From the NCBI GenBank assembly GCA_937860195.1, contig CALMBN010000162.1:1-20584 (forward strand): 20,584 nucleotides of DNA, written 5' to 3'. The DNA is from an uncultured Novosphingobium sp. Lineage in GTDB: Bacteria; Pseudomonadota; Alphaproteobacteria; Sphingomonadales; Sphingomonadaceae. The notes beneath the pieces were generated by a model, which searched no databases, was not told the origin of the DNA, and saw nothing but the letters and a program-made list of their open reading frames with translations. The position numbers and the translations under genes are program-made. The number at the start of each line of letters is the position of its first letter. The first letter of the stretch is position 1. Shown here in pieces: positions 1-7,454 of this stretch.

Positions 1-218
1 GCGGTGCTCTCGATATCGGGGCACGAGACCCGGACAATGTCGGCCCCGGCTTCTTCGCAGCGGCGAATCTGGTCGATAGTTGCCGAGGCATCGCTGGTCA
101 GCGTGTTGGTCATGGTCTGGACGGTGATCGGCGCGCCGCCGCCGACCGGCACCTTGCCGACCATGATCTGGCGGCACTCACGTCGCGCGATATCGCGCCA
201 GGGTCTGATTGATGACAT
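1..218 (-). CDS. ispG: IspG (GcpE), 4-hydroxy-3-methylbut-2-enyl-diphosphate synthase, N-terminal part
   Basis: This is the first 72 codons of a gene that runs off the left edge. IspG is the iron-sulfur enzyme of the methylerythritol phosphate (non-mevalonate) pathway; it reductively converts methylerythritol cyclodiphosphate to hydroxymethylbutenyl diphosphate in the cytoplasm. The visible residues carry the family's N-terminal signature: [20 protein letters not shown], then [19 protein letters not shown] and [15 protein letters not shown], which forms the start of the TIM barrel. The cysteine ligands of the 4Fe-4S cluster lie in the missing C-terminal part. The ATG at 218 is the only usable start, because an in-frame TAG lies at 252-254. 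No good Shine-Dalgarno is visible; a 9-bp hairpin ends 12 bases upstream of the ATG. The gene follows an acetyltransferase on the same strand after 65 bases. Confidence 0.93.
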   Translation of the reverse strand, partial: MSSIRPWRDIARRECRQIMVGKVPVGGGAPITVQTMTNTLTSDASATIDQIRRCEEAGADIVRVSCPDIEST

Positions 219-230
219 GCGAAGCGATAT

Positions 231-253
231 AGGCGTGCGGGCTGCGCACGCCT
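231..253 (-). other. perfect 9-bp hairpin upstream of ispG
   Basis: AGGCGTGCG at 231-239 and CGCACGCCT at 245-253 are exact reverse complements around a 5-base loop. The structure lies between the acetyltransferase stop (284) and the ispG start (218). It is not followed by a T-run on the minus strand, so it is either a weak terminator for the upstream gene or a structure in the ispG leader. Confidence 0.4.
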
Positions 254-283
254 AGCCCGCTCGGCTGAAATCCGATCAAATCC

Positions 284-796
284 TCACAGCATCCGCGCGA
301 ACAGGAATTCGGGATCATGTTGCTCGCCGACCTGGAAGGTAATGTCGGCCACCTTCTCAAACCCATAGCGCTGGTAAAAACGGTGCGCCCCGTCGTTATA
401 AGCGAAGACCGAAAGCTGAACCTCGTCCGCCCCGTGGCTGCGAAACTGCTCCATTGCCCAGTCCATCAGCAGCGTTCCGATCCCCTGCCCGGTCGCGGCA
501 GACGACGTGTAGAGCTGTTTCAACTCCATCACCCGGTTACCGCGGGCATCCTCTGGAAAGCCGCAAGAAAGGCCAATCTTGCAATAACCCAGCAGCTCAC
601 CCCCGGCTTCGGCCAGCCGGTAGACCCGTTCCGGATTGGCCAGCTCTTGCGCGATTACCCGTTCAGACAGCATGTCTTCGAGAAACACGGTCAGATCGGC
701 TGGTTTGTAGAGCGGTCCGAACTTGGCCACGAAGCTTTCGGTCGCGAGCCGCGACAACGCGGGAATGTCGGCAAATTTGGCTGAACGCAGGATCAT
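284..796 (-). CDS. GNAT-family N-acetyltransferase
   Basis: A 170-residue cytoplasmic protein of the GCN5-related acetyltransferase superfamily, which transfers acetyl from acetyl-CoA to an amine; the substrate is not evident. The acetyl-CoA binding motif A is seen at residues 101-107 (ATGQGIG), preceded by the beta-4 strand MELKQLYTSS. The C-terminal strand and helix follow as LSVFAYNDGAHRFYQRYGF (residues 128-146), where the Asn and the Tyr are the usual catalytic or stacking positions. The length is normal for a single-domain GNAT. The ATG at 796 gives a complete N-terminal strand (MILRSAKFADIPAL), so no upstream start is needed. It is followed by ispG on the same strand but probably has no metabolic link to it. 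Confidence 0.88.
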   Translation of the reverse strand: MILRSAKFADIPALSRLATESFVAKFGPLYKPADLTVFLEDMLSERVIAQELANPERVYRLAEAGGELLGYCKIGLSCGFPEDARGNRVMELKQLYTSSAATGQGIGTLLMDWAMEQFRSHGADEVQLSVFAYNDGAHRFYQRYGFEKVADITFQVGEQHDPEFLFARML

Positions 797-866
797 TCCT
801 CGCGCCTATAGGAGCCTCCCGGCAAAGCCAACCCTGCTAACTTTCGATTCCGCCGCTTCATTCAGA

Positions 867-974
867 TCAGCGGGTTGTCACACACGCGGTCTTGCCGTTC
901 TCGGTCAGCTTGGGTGCCGAACAGTCGGCCGCGAACGTGGTTTCTAGAGGGTCCGGGTCATAAACACGCTGAAA
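867..974 (-). pseudogene. start-less remnant of a small exported protein (possible)
   Basis: In the gap between the two acetyltransferases, one minus-strand frame reads ETTFAADCSAPKLTENGK and then TACVTTR before a TGA at 867-869. The string looks like the mature N-terminus and C-terminus of a small secreted protein: an Ala-Ala signal-cleavage-like site and two cysteines that could form a disulfide. The frame is closed upstream by a stop at 975-977 and holds no ATG, GTG or TTG, so it cannot be translated by itself. Its upstream end overlaps the 3' end of the neighbouring acetyltransferase. I infer a decayed gene fragment; a chance open frame is the alternative. Confidence 0.3.
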
Positions 975-1408
975 TCATCAAGGTGATAGTCACCGAACGG
1001 GCCGCAGAAGGTGAAGCCGTGGCTCAGATAAAGCTGCCGCGCCGGCAGAAAATCGTCCGGCACGCCTGTTTCCAGACTCAGCCGGATGTAGCCGCGTTGC
1101 CGGGCGACTTCGATCAAATGAAGCAACACTGCCTTGCCAGCACCCTTGCCGCGCCAAGCCGGATTGGCGCGCATTGATTTTAGTTCGCCTTGTCTTGAAT
1201 CAATCTGCTTGATCGCTCCGCAAGCAGCCAGATCCCTGCCTGCCCATGCAGCGAAGAATGTCACGTCCGGTGCCCGCAGCCGTTCGAGCGGCATCGCATG
1301 AACACTTTCGGGCGGAGACCACCGATGCATCTCATCCAGGTGCAGTTGCAGCAGCGCGGCGATTTCCGGGCCGGCCAGATCGTCTTCGCGGACGGTATAG
1401 TCACTCAT
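944..1408 (-). CDS. GNAT-family N-acetyltransferase
   Basis: A 154-residue acetyl-CoA-dependent acetyltransferase, unrelated in detail to the one at 284-796. Motif A is at residues 86-92 (RGKGAGK). The C-terminal half, SLETGVPDDFLPARQLYLSH (residues 111-130) followed by GF and FMT, is typical of the small single-domain group annotated as putative acetyltransferases (YsnE/YedL type). The acetylated substrate cannot be told. The ATG at 1408 starts only 14 bases from the divergently transcribed asparaginase gene, so the two promoters must overlap each other's coding region or leader. The TAG stop is at 944-946; the next 147 bases hold only a possible gene remnant. Confidence 0.87.
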   Translation of the reverse strand: MSDYTVREDDLAGPEIAALLQLHLDEMHRWSPPESVHAMPLERLRAPDVTFFAAWAGRDLAACGAIKQIDSRQGELKSMRANPAWRGKGAGKAVLLHLIEVARQRGYIRLSLETGVPDDFLPARQLYLSHGFTFCGPFGDYHLDDFSVFMTRTL

Positions 1409-1422
1409 GCCTACCTTCTGCT

Positions 1423-2544
1423 ATGTCCGGCCGCATGATTGCAACCCTGCTGCGCCTGTTGGCCCTGACTTTCGCCCTGATCGCCCTGCCTGCCGCCGCG
1501 CAGGTGGTTGCCGATCCGGCCCCACCCAAACCGGTCCGTTGGTCGATCGCGATCCACGGCGGGGCGGGGACGATGAGCCGCGAAGCGATGACGCCCGAAA
1601 AGGAAGCCGAATACCGCGCCGCGCTCGACCGGGGGCTCGCCGCAGGGATTGCCGTGCTTGAACGCGGTGGCACGGCGCTCGATGCAGTGACCGCAGTGGT
1701 CATCACGATGGAGGACGATCCGCATTTCAATGCCGGCCGCGGGGCGGTGTTCACCTGGGACGGGACCAACTCGCTCGATGCAGCGATCATGGACGGACGC
1801 GCTCGGCAGGCCGGAGCGGTGGCCGGGCTGACCCGGACCAAGAATCCGGTGCTCGCCGCCCGCGCAGTGATGGAGAAGGGTCCGCACGTGTTTCTGACCG
1901 GCGAAGGGGCCGAGCAGTTCGCGAGGGCAAATGGCATACTGGAAGTCGAACCCTCGTGGTTCTACACTCAGGAACGCTGGGACCAGCTGCAGAAACTGAA
2001 AGCCCAGAAGCTCTCGGCCTACGATGTTGACCACAAGTATGGCACGGTGGGCGCGGTTGCGGTTGACAGCGAGGGCCATGTCGCCGCCGCGACCTCGACC
2101 GGAGGACTGACCGGCAAGCGCTGGGGCCGGATCGGCGATGCTCCGGTGATCGGCGCAGGAACCTATGCCGATGACCGGGCTTGCGCGATTTCTGCGACCG
2201 GGACGGGCGAATTCTTCATCCGTGAAGGTGTCGCGCATGAGATTTGCGCGCGGCTTCGCTTCACCGGCGAAAGCGCGCAGGTCGCCGCCGACACAGTGAT
2301 GCTGGAGACAGGTGAAATGGGCGGCGATGGCGGGGTGATTGTGGTCACGCCCGATGGGCAAGCGGTGTTCTCATTCAATACGCCGGGGATGTACCGCGCG
2401 CGGGCCAACAGCGACGGACTGAAAGAAGTTGCGATCTTCCGCGATGATGGACCGGGAGGAATTGCACCGCCCAAAGTGCTTGCGCCAGCGCCCGTCACCC
2501 CGCCGGAAACTGCCCCTGCGCCCAAAATCGAACCCAAGCTTTAG
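1423..2544 (+). CDS. iaaA: isoaspartyl peptidase / plant-type L-asparaginase, exported
   Basis: A 373-residue Ntn-hydrolase of the type 2 asparaginase family, which cleaves beta-aspartyl (isoaspartyl) dipeptides and L-asparagine. The precursor autocleaves before Thr208 in YGTVGAVAVD (residues 206-215), and the new N-terminal Thr is the nucleophile. The downstream substrate loop TSTGGLTGKRWGRIGD (224-239) and GAGTYADD are classic. The start at 1423 gives a Sec signal peptide (hydrophobic stretch ~5-22, likely cleavage after AAA at 26, before Gln27), so it probably acts in the periplasm. A second in-frame ATG at 1435 is possible, and neither start has a clear Shine-Dalgarno. The C-terminus ends in a Pro/Ala-rich tail (~349-373) outside the catalytic fold. 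An in-frame extension upstream to 1246 is a shadow of the divergent gene and was trimmed. Confidence 0.93.
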   Translation: MSGRMIATLLRLLALTFALIALPAAAQVVADPAPPKPVRWSIAIHGGAGTMSREAMTPEKEAEYRAALDRGLAAGIAVLERGGTALDAVTAVVITMEDDPHFNAGRGAVFTWDGTNSLDAAIMDGRARQAGAVAGLTRTKNPVLAARAVMEKGPHVFLTGEGAEQFARANGILEVEPSWFYTQERWDQLQKLKAQKLSAYDVDHKYGTVGAVAVDSEGHVAAATSTGGLTGKRWGRIGDAPVIGAGTYADDRACAISATGTGEFFIREGVAHEICARLRFTGESAQVAADTVMLETGEMGGDGGVIVVTPDGQAVFSFNTPGMYRARANSDGLKEVAIFRDDGPGGIAPPKVLAPAPVTPPETAPAPKIEPKL

Positions 2545-2560
2545 GCGCGTTAACCCTGAT

Positions 2561-2589
2561 TTGACTCGCCTTCCCAACAGGCATAGCTT
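2561..2589 (+). promoter_or_regulatory. possible sigma-70-type promoter for the gene at 2690
   Basis: TTGACT at 2561-2566 and TAGCTT at 2584-2589 are separated by 17 bases, directly after the asparaginase stop. This would give a leader of roughly 90 bases. The -35 is a near-consensus match and the -10 is weak. Confidence 0.35.
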
Positions 2590-2646
2590 TTCCTTCTTGG
2601 CGCCGGCTTAAACTGGGTCGCCCGACTCCGAGATTGCGGCACGCCG

Positions 2647-2664
2647 CACGCAAATGGTTGCGTG
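2647..2664 (+). other. leader hairpin ahead of the gene at 2690
   Basis: CACGCAA (2647-2653) and TTGCGTG (2658-2664) form a perfect 7-bp stem with a 4-base loop. It ends 12 bases before the strong AGGAGGG ribosome binding site (2677-2683), so it would be present in the mRNA leader if the promoter at 2561 is used. Confidence 0.35.
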
Positions 2665-2689
2665 GGCCAGCCGTTCAGGAGGGTAACAC

Positions 2690-3136
2690 ATGAAACTGAC
2701 ACGACGCGCGGCCTTGCCCGCAGCTGGCCTTGCGCTGGCCTTTTCGACACTCGCGCTCGCTCAATCGTCACCCATGGTCGGCAGCGATTATGTGACGGTT
2801 GCGGCAATCACAGTCGAACCCGGCCATGGCCGCGAATATGCAAATTATCTGGCGAGCGAGTGGCGCGCCGAGCGGGAATTTGCCAAATCGCAGGGTTGGA
2901 TCACGAGTTACGAAGTGCTGACCAATCCGCACAAACGTGCTGGCGAACCGGATGTCTATCTGGTCAACCGGTTCAAGACCTTTGCCGATCCAGCCGAATC
3001 AGAACGGCGCAACAGGTTGACCCAGGACCATCTCAAACTGACCGAAGCGCAACTGCAGGCAGGATCGGCTGATCGCGACAAGTATCGCCGCACGATCAGT
3101 GTGCAGCTGCTGCGTTCGCAAAGCTTCCGGAACTAG
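2690..3136 (+). CDS. small exported protein of unknown function
   Basis: 148 residues. I do not recognise a named family. The N-terminus is a signal peptide (MKLTRR, then a hydrophobic run to ALA at 22-24, with Gln25 as the likely first mature residue). The twin arginine is reminiscent of a Tat signal, but the hydrophobic residue normally found two positions later is Ala here, so Sec export is at least as likely. The mature part alternates strand and helix (DYVTVAAITVEPGHGREYA, then a long charged helix, then DVYLVNRFKTF), compatible with a ferredoxin-like or dimeric alpha/beta-barrel fold; this is a guess from the pattern. The ribosome binding site AGGAGGG lies 6 bases before the ATG and is the strongest in the window. 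The gene converges with the RDD gene across a long inverted repeat. Confidence 0.8.
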   Translation: MKLTRRAALPAAGLALAFSTLALAQSSPMVGSDYVTVAAITVEPGHGREYANYLASEWRAEREFAKSQGWITSYEVLTNPHKRAGEPDVYLVNRFKTFADPAESERRNRLTQDHLKLTEAQLQAGSADRDKYRRTISVQLLRSQSFRN

Positions 3137-3146
3137 GCCCGATCAA

Positions 3147-3182
3147 TTGCTCACGGGGGAGCTTAACCTCCACCGTGAGCAA
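3147..3182. terminator. bidirectional stem-loop between convergent genes
   Basis: TTGCTCACGG (3147-3156) and CCGTGAGCAA (3173-3182) form a perfect 10-bp stem, with further GGAG/CTCC pairing inside. The RDD stop codon (3163-3165) lies in the loop and the right arm encodes the last RDD residues. It sits 10 bases after the stop of the convergent gene ending at 3136. There is no clear T-run on either side, so the terminator role is inferred from position and symmetry. Confidence 0.6.
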
Positions 3183-4092
3183 ACTTGTCGGCCTTGCGCT
3201 TGCCCATCCGCATCCCGGCCTCGAGCCGGGCCCGTAGCTGGGTGTAATAGGCCTCGAGGAACGCGCGTTCATCGCCTGTGCCAGGGCTCCAGCCCAGTTT
3301 CCGGCAGATCGCCTCGTGGACGGCCAGCATCGCCTCATTTCGGTCTTCGCGCAGCACCCGCTCGAGCGTTTGCAATTCGTATTCGCCATAGATCGCAAGT
3401 TCATCATCGCCAAATTTGTAGGATACACCGGTGGTATAACTCGTACCGGTCGCTGCGGCTTGCCCGGTTGACATCGCCGCCTCCAGCTTTTTCCGGGGCG
3501 CTTCGAGCACCCAGGTGCCCGCGATCAGATCGCCTGCCCGCAACCGGTCGCGGTTGAAGAACGGGAACAGCGCGAAGACCAGCAGCCACGCCGCCATCGG
3601 CCATTTGCTCAGACTTTCATCACTGCCGAGCGAGAACAACGCTGCGAGCGGTAAGGTAATCTCGATATCGCGGACAAGATTGCGGGCCAGCACCATTTCG
3701 GTCGAGAGCCGCCCACCGTCGCGCGCTGCGATCCGGATCCCGGTCATCCGCTTGCCCGGTGTCGCGCCGCGCGGCCCGAGTTCGAAGAACAGGAAATAGC
3801 CATAACGGAACAGAAAGGAGATGACGATGTAGACAATAATCAGGAATTCGATCGCGGCCGGGATTTGCGCGTCATCCTTGCCGACTTTGTTGAACAGATC
3901 AGGCGCAACCCCGCGCGCGATAAAGACCAGCGCCAAAGTCACGGCGATGATCGAGGCTGCGATGATCAGCAGATCGATCAGCAGTGCACCAAACCGGCTG
4001 CCCCGGCTGGCCAGCTTGATCGGCAAGGCAATCCCTTCGGGCGTGATCAGCACCCGGCGCGGGTCCTTGCGAGCAGAAACCGTCACGTTCAT
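3163..4092 (-). CDS. RDD-family membrane protein with long C-terminal extension
   Basis: 309 residues. The first ~200 residues form an RDD domain: Arg33 and Asp40 at the start of the first membrane helix (~36-60), a second helix at ~80-103, GATPGKRMTGIRI (109-121), a further membrane part at ~142-178 and the closing RDRLRAGDLIAGT (181-193). RDD proteins are integral inner-membrane proteins of mostly unknown role; some have been linked to ion transport. About 110 hydrophilic residues follow (Tyr/Thr-rich linker, then amphipathic helices with many Glu and Arg), which most RDD proteins lack and which should lie in the cytoplasm. Its ATG overlaps the stop of the SpoIIM-like gene (ATGA), so it is translationally coupled as the last gene of the MoxR cluster. 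Confidence 0.85.
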   Translation of the reverse strand: MNVTVSARKDPRRVLITPEGIALPIKLASRGSRFGALLIDLLIIAASIIAVTLALVFIARGVAPDLFNKVGKDDAQIPAAIEFLIIVYIVISFLFRYGYFLFFELGPRGATPGKRMTGIRIAARDGGRLSTEMVLARNLVRDIEITLPLAALFSLGSDESLSKWPMAAWLLVFALFPFFNRDRLRAGDLIAGTWVLEAPRKKLEAAMSTGQAAATGTSYTTGVSYKFGDDELAIYGEYELQTLERVLREDRNEAMLAVHEAICRKLGWSPGTGDERAFLEAYYTQLRARLEAGMRMGKRKADKFAHGGG

Positions 4093-5144
4093 GCGTGCTC
4101 GCTGCCCGGCGGAACACGGCGAAACAGAAAGAAATAGGCCAACCAGAATGCCAGCATCCCGCCGCCGATCATCAGCCGTGTTTCTGTCACGTCAACCAGT
4201 TGCCGCCCGAACCCTTCGAGGATCCCGGCGCAGACCAGCATCAACACCACCCCGGCCATCACCACGGCCGCACGCTGCCCGGCCGCCGCTGCTGCACCCA
4301 GCACGGTCTGGGTGCCGGGAAAAGCCATCGATCTGCCGATATGCAGCCCGGCAGCACCTGCCAGCAGGATCGCGAACAGCTCGGTCGTGCCATGGATCGC
4401 CAGCCATCCGGCAATCTCGTAATCGAGTCCCTGCCCATGATAGAGCCACAGCATCGCCCCCAGCATCGCGGTGTTCTGGACCAGCAGCATCAGGGTCGGC
4501 ACGCCAAACGCAAACCCGAGCGCAAAGCACAGGATCGAGACGCTGGAGTTGTGGCTGAACAGGCTGGCGGCGAAAATAGCGAGGCCATCTTCGTTGGTCT
4601 TGCCAAACAGTCCGGCCCGCAAGGCCTCCGCACTGGCCCCCGGCACCCGCTCTCCGGCCAGATCGGGCGAGACAAAGGTGAAATACCAATCGGGGTCCTG
4701 GACGCACAGCATCCAGCCGACAAAAGTCCCGGCAACCATCAACGCAAAAGCGACCAGCACTTCGGGCCAGATCGAGCGGACCGCACGGCTCCATTCGCCG
4801 CCGAAAAACCGCCGCAGCCAGCCCCACAGCGTGGTGCGCGGGCCATAGACCAGGAACCAGGCCCGCTGGACCAGGCTTTCCAGGTAAGCCAGAGTTGCCG
4901 CATCGAGCGAGGTTTCCCGCGCGACCGACAGGCTGGAGGCAACAGTGCGATAGAGCACCGGCAGTTCGAGCAGATCCTGGTCCGAAAGGCGCCCGATCCG
5001 CCCTTTTTCCATGCGGGTGACGATCAGTTCGAGCCGTTTCCAGTCACGCTCGCGCTCTTGCCGGAACCGGTCAGAGCGCAACGCAACCGCCTCGATTGCC
5101 GCTTCGATTTCGCCGCCGCCGCGCAGGGCCGGGAACAGGGCCAT
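4089..5144 (-). CDS. SpoIIM-like (stage II sporulation protein M family) membrane protein
   Basis: 351 residues. An N-terminal soluble helical part (1-125) precedes about five or six membrane helices (~127-147, 201-222, 225-236, 256-270, 293-310, 326-343). HGTTELFAILLAGAAGLHIG (251-270), followed by a later LEGFGRQ, is the family hallmark. In sporulating Firmicutes SpoIIM works with SpoIID and SpoIIP in engulfment; in non-sporulating bacteria such as this one, the homologue occurs in MoxR/DUF58 clusters and its job is unknown. The start at 5144 is chosen because GAGGGAGA lies just upstream, overlapping the DUF58 stop (5158-5160). The longer open frame up to 5321 is an antisense-frame shadow of DUF58. 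Its TGA overlaps the RDD start. Confidence 0.85.
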   Translation of the reverse strand: MALFPALRGGGEIEAAIEAVALRSDRFRQERERDWKRLELIVTRMEKGRIGRLSDQDLLELPVLYRTVASSLSVARETSLDAATLAYLESLVQRAWFLVYGPRTTLWGWLRRFFGGEWSRAVRSIWPEVLVAFALMVAGTFVGWMLCVQDPDWYFTFVSPDLAGERVPGASAEALRAGLFGKTNEDGLAIFAASLFSHNSSVSILCFALGFAFGVPTLMLLVQNTAMLGAMLWLYHGQGLDYEIAGWLAIHGTTELFAILLAGAAGLHIGRSMAFPGTQTVLGAAAAAGQRAAVVMAGVVLMLVCAGILEGFGRQLVDVTETRLMIGGGMLAFWLAYFFLFRRVPPGSEHA

Positions 5145-5157
5145 CAGCTTGTCTCCC

Positions 5158-6468
5158 TCATCCGATCGATCCCTTGCGCTTGATCGAGAGGTAAGAATCG
5201 AGCAGCCGCGCGGTGATCCGGTCCCACGGGGCCTCCAGCACATCGACCCCGATCTGGCGCAGCTTGCCCAGCACCAGCGCGCGCTGGCGCAGCAGCATAT
5301 CGGCGCTGACCGCCATGGCAAGGTTTTGCAGATCGTCCGGCGCAGCAGTGGCCATGCCGGTCAGTTCCTCGTCCTGCATGGTTACGAACAGCACGACGTG
5401 GCGACCGGCCAGCCGCGCGATGCTTTCGACCATCAGTTCGGCACTGGTCGGATCGGTGAAATCGGAAAACACCACGATCAGGCTGCGGCGTTTGAGGCGG
5501 CCCGCCAGGGTTGCCAGCGCCAACGTAAAGTTGGGCTCCTGTGCGTGGTAGTCCAGCCGGGCCGCCGCGCGGTGGAGCCGCGGGAAATCGCGCGCATCGA
5601 CCGCGAACGGCGTGAACACTTCGGGCCGTCCGGCGAACCCGAACAGCGCCACCCGATCGCCACCCTTGAGCGCCACAAAAGCCGTTGCCAGTGCAGCCGA
5701 AACCGCGCGGTCGATTCGCGGCAAGCCGCCGACCGGTTCAGACATCGCTGCCCCGCAATCGAACGCGAAGACGATCTGGTTGTTGCGCTCGGCCTCATAT
5801 TCCTTGGCATAAAGGTGCGAATGGCGGGCGCTGGCTTTCCAGTCGATCCGGCGCTTGTCCATCCCGGGTTCGAACTCTGCCAGCGCTTCGAACATGGTCC
5901 CCTCGCCGCGCATCCGCCGTGCCATCACTCCGAATTGTGCGTCTTTCAGAAAGGTTTGCAAGGCCGGAGAGCGGACCGGAGCAAGGTTGGGCCAGACCCG
6001 CACCGCCTGGCCGACATCCCTGGTGACCTGCCGCGCGCCCAGCCCGAGCGGACCAGTCCAGCGCAGCCAGACTTGCTCGATCTCTCCGGTCCCGCGCCGG
6101 GTCGGGCGAAAATCGATCTGGCTCTGCCAATCGCCGCTCTCACCGGGTTCCAGCTCCGCCTCGGTCCGCCCACCGGGCAACAGCCGCAGATCGGCGGCGA
6201 GCGCGCAATCGGCGCGGCTGCGCAGGCCCTTGCCGAACCCGGCGGAGAGCTGCACCCAGCCTTGCTCCCCCACTTCGACATCGGGATCGCTGGTCAGTTC
6301 GAGCCGCAGCAAGCGCCCCGCCAGCAGCGCATCGACCAGGACCAGGCCCAACACCAAGGTCCCGAGCGCCGGAGCCGCCGCCCAGTTTGCTGGCGACAGC
6401 ACCGCAATCAGCAACGCCGCCGGAGCCGCCGCCGCGATCAACAGCGCGGCCCGGCCGGTCGGGATCAA
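5158..6468 (-). CDS. DUF58 domain protein (vWA-like, MoxR partner)
   Basis: 436 residues. Two membrane helices lie at the N-terminus (~7-25 and ~32-50), followed by a beta-rich region and then the DUF58 core: FEALAEFEPGMDKRRIDWKA (193-212), KEYEAERNNQIVFAFDCG (222-239) and the late strand IVVFSDFTDP (331-340). DUF58 proteins resemble von Willebrand A domains and are thought to be partners or targets of MoxR ATPases. The metal-site equivalent here reads DCGAAMS (237-243), not a classic DxSxS. No ATG is available; TTG at 6468 is the best start, 14 bases after the MoxR stop, though the true start could be slightly upstream. Short spacing to the flanking genes supports cotranscription. Confidence 0.88.
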   Translation of the reverse strand: MIPTGRAALLIAAAAPAALLIAVLSPANWAAAPALGTLVLGLVLVDALLAGRLLRLELTSDPDVEVGEQGWVQLSAGFGKGLRSRADCALAADLRLLPGGRTEAELEPGESGDWQSQIDFRPTRRGTGEIEQVWLRWTGPLGLGARQVTRDVGQAVRVWPNLAPVRSPALQTFLKDAQFGVMARRMRGEGTMFEALAEFEPGMDKRRIDWKASARHSHLYAKEYEAERNNQIVFAFDCGAAMSEPVGGLPRIDRAVSAALATAFVALKGGDRVALFGFAGRPEVFTPFAVDARDFPRLHRAAARLDYHAQEPNFTLALATLAGRLKRRSLIVVFSDFTDPTSAELMVESIARLAGRHVVLFVTMQDEELTGMATAAPDDLQNLAMAVSADMLLRQRALVLGKLRQIGVDVLEAPWDRITARLLDSYLSIKRKGSIG

Positions 6469-6482
6469 GGCGGCGCGGGGGA

Positions 6483-7454
6483 TCAGCGCGGAGCCTCGGT
6501 GCTTTCGACCAGTTCGGCCACCAGGGCCTCAACCTGCTTTCCTTCGATTTCGGCCGCCGGGGACAGCAGCAGGCGGTGGCGCAGTACCGGCGTGGCGAGC
6601 GCTTTCACATCGTCGGGCAGGACATAGTCGCGCGCTTCGAGCGCAGCGCGGGCGCGGGCGGCATTGGCGAGCAACACAGCGGCGCGCGGGCTGGCCCCGG
6701 ATGCCAGATCGGCGCTATCGCGGGTCGCCCGGACCAGCCGGACGACATAGTCGATCACGCTTTCGGCCAGAGTTACGGTCTTGACCGCCTTGGCCGCCGC
6801 CGCAATCACCTTGGCATCGGCGACCTGGGCGATCCCCATGTCGGCAGCGCGTGGCGGACCTGCCTGCAGGCCAAAGGTCGCGACGATCTTCGCCTCTTCG
6901 GCGGCGCTCGGATAGGGCACCAGCAGCTTGAACAGGAACCGGTCGAGCTGCGCCTCGGGCAATGGATAGACCCCCTGGCTCTCGATCGGATTCTGGGTCG
7001 CCACCACCAGAAAATTGTCCGGCAGGGCATGGCTCTTGCCGTCCAAAGTCACCCGGCGTTCCTGCATTGCCTCAAGCAATGCGGCCTGGGTCTTGGGCGG
7101 GGTGCGGTTGATTTCATCGGCCAGCAACAGTTCGGTAAAGATCGGGCCGCGGGTCAGAGTGAACTGGCTGGTCTGAAAGTTGAACAGGTTCGATCCCAGA
7201 ATGTCCCCCGGCATCAGATCAGGAGTGAACTGGATTCGCTTGAACTCAAGCCCAAGACTGGCCGAAAAGCACTGTGCCAGGAAGGTCTTGGCGGTTCCCG
7301 GCGGTCCTTCAAGCAGCACGTGTCCCTGTGCCAGCAAGGCGACCAACAAGGCATCGATGGTTTCTGTCTGGCCGACAATCGCCTTGCCAACCTGCCCCCG
7401 GATCTGGGCGGCCAGTTGGCTGACCTCAGCCAGGGTCATTGCTTTGTCGCTCAT
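6483..7454 (-). CDS. MoxR-family AAA+ ATPase
   Basis: 323 residues, a complete MoxR ATPase. Walker A is GPPGTAKT (50-57), Walker B is LLLADEIN (109-116, Asp113 and Glu114), sensor 1 is Asn155 in [11 protein letters not shown], and sensor 2 is Arg257 in GASPRA. The phrase [13 protein letters not shown] (161-173) is diagnostic of the MoxR group. Members act as chaperone-like ATPases that mature or insert partner proteins, usually with a vWA or DUF58 protein encoded next door, as here. The ATG (7454) overlaps the stop of the DUF4350 gene by four bases. Confidence 0.96.
   Translation of the reverse strand: MSDKAMTLAEVSQLAAQIRGQVGKAIVGQTETIDALLVALLAQGHVLLEGPPGTAKTFLAQCFSASLGLEFKRIQFTPDLMPGDILGSNLFNFQTSQFTLTRGPIFTELLLADEINRTPPKTQAALLEAMQERRVTLDGKSHALPDNFLVVATQNPIESQGVYPLPEAQLDRFLFKLLVPYPSAAEEAKIVATFGLQAGPPRAADMGIAQVADAKVIAAAAKAVKTVTLAESVIDYVVRLVRATRDSADLASGASPRAAVLLANAARARAALEARDYVLPDDVKALATPVLRHRLLLSPAAEIEGKQVEALVAELVESTEAPR

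Noticed and set aside
1246..1422. N-terminal extension of the asparaginase frame
   Set aside because: It overlaps the divergent acetyltransferase and would bury the signal peptide inside the protein.
5011..6627. 538-codon plus-strand open frame opposite DUF58
   Set aside because: Arg/Gln/His-rich antisense shadow; DUF58 on the minus strand has conserved motifs.
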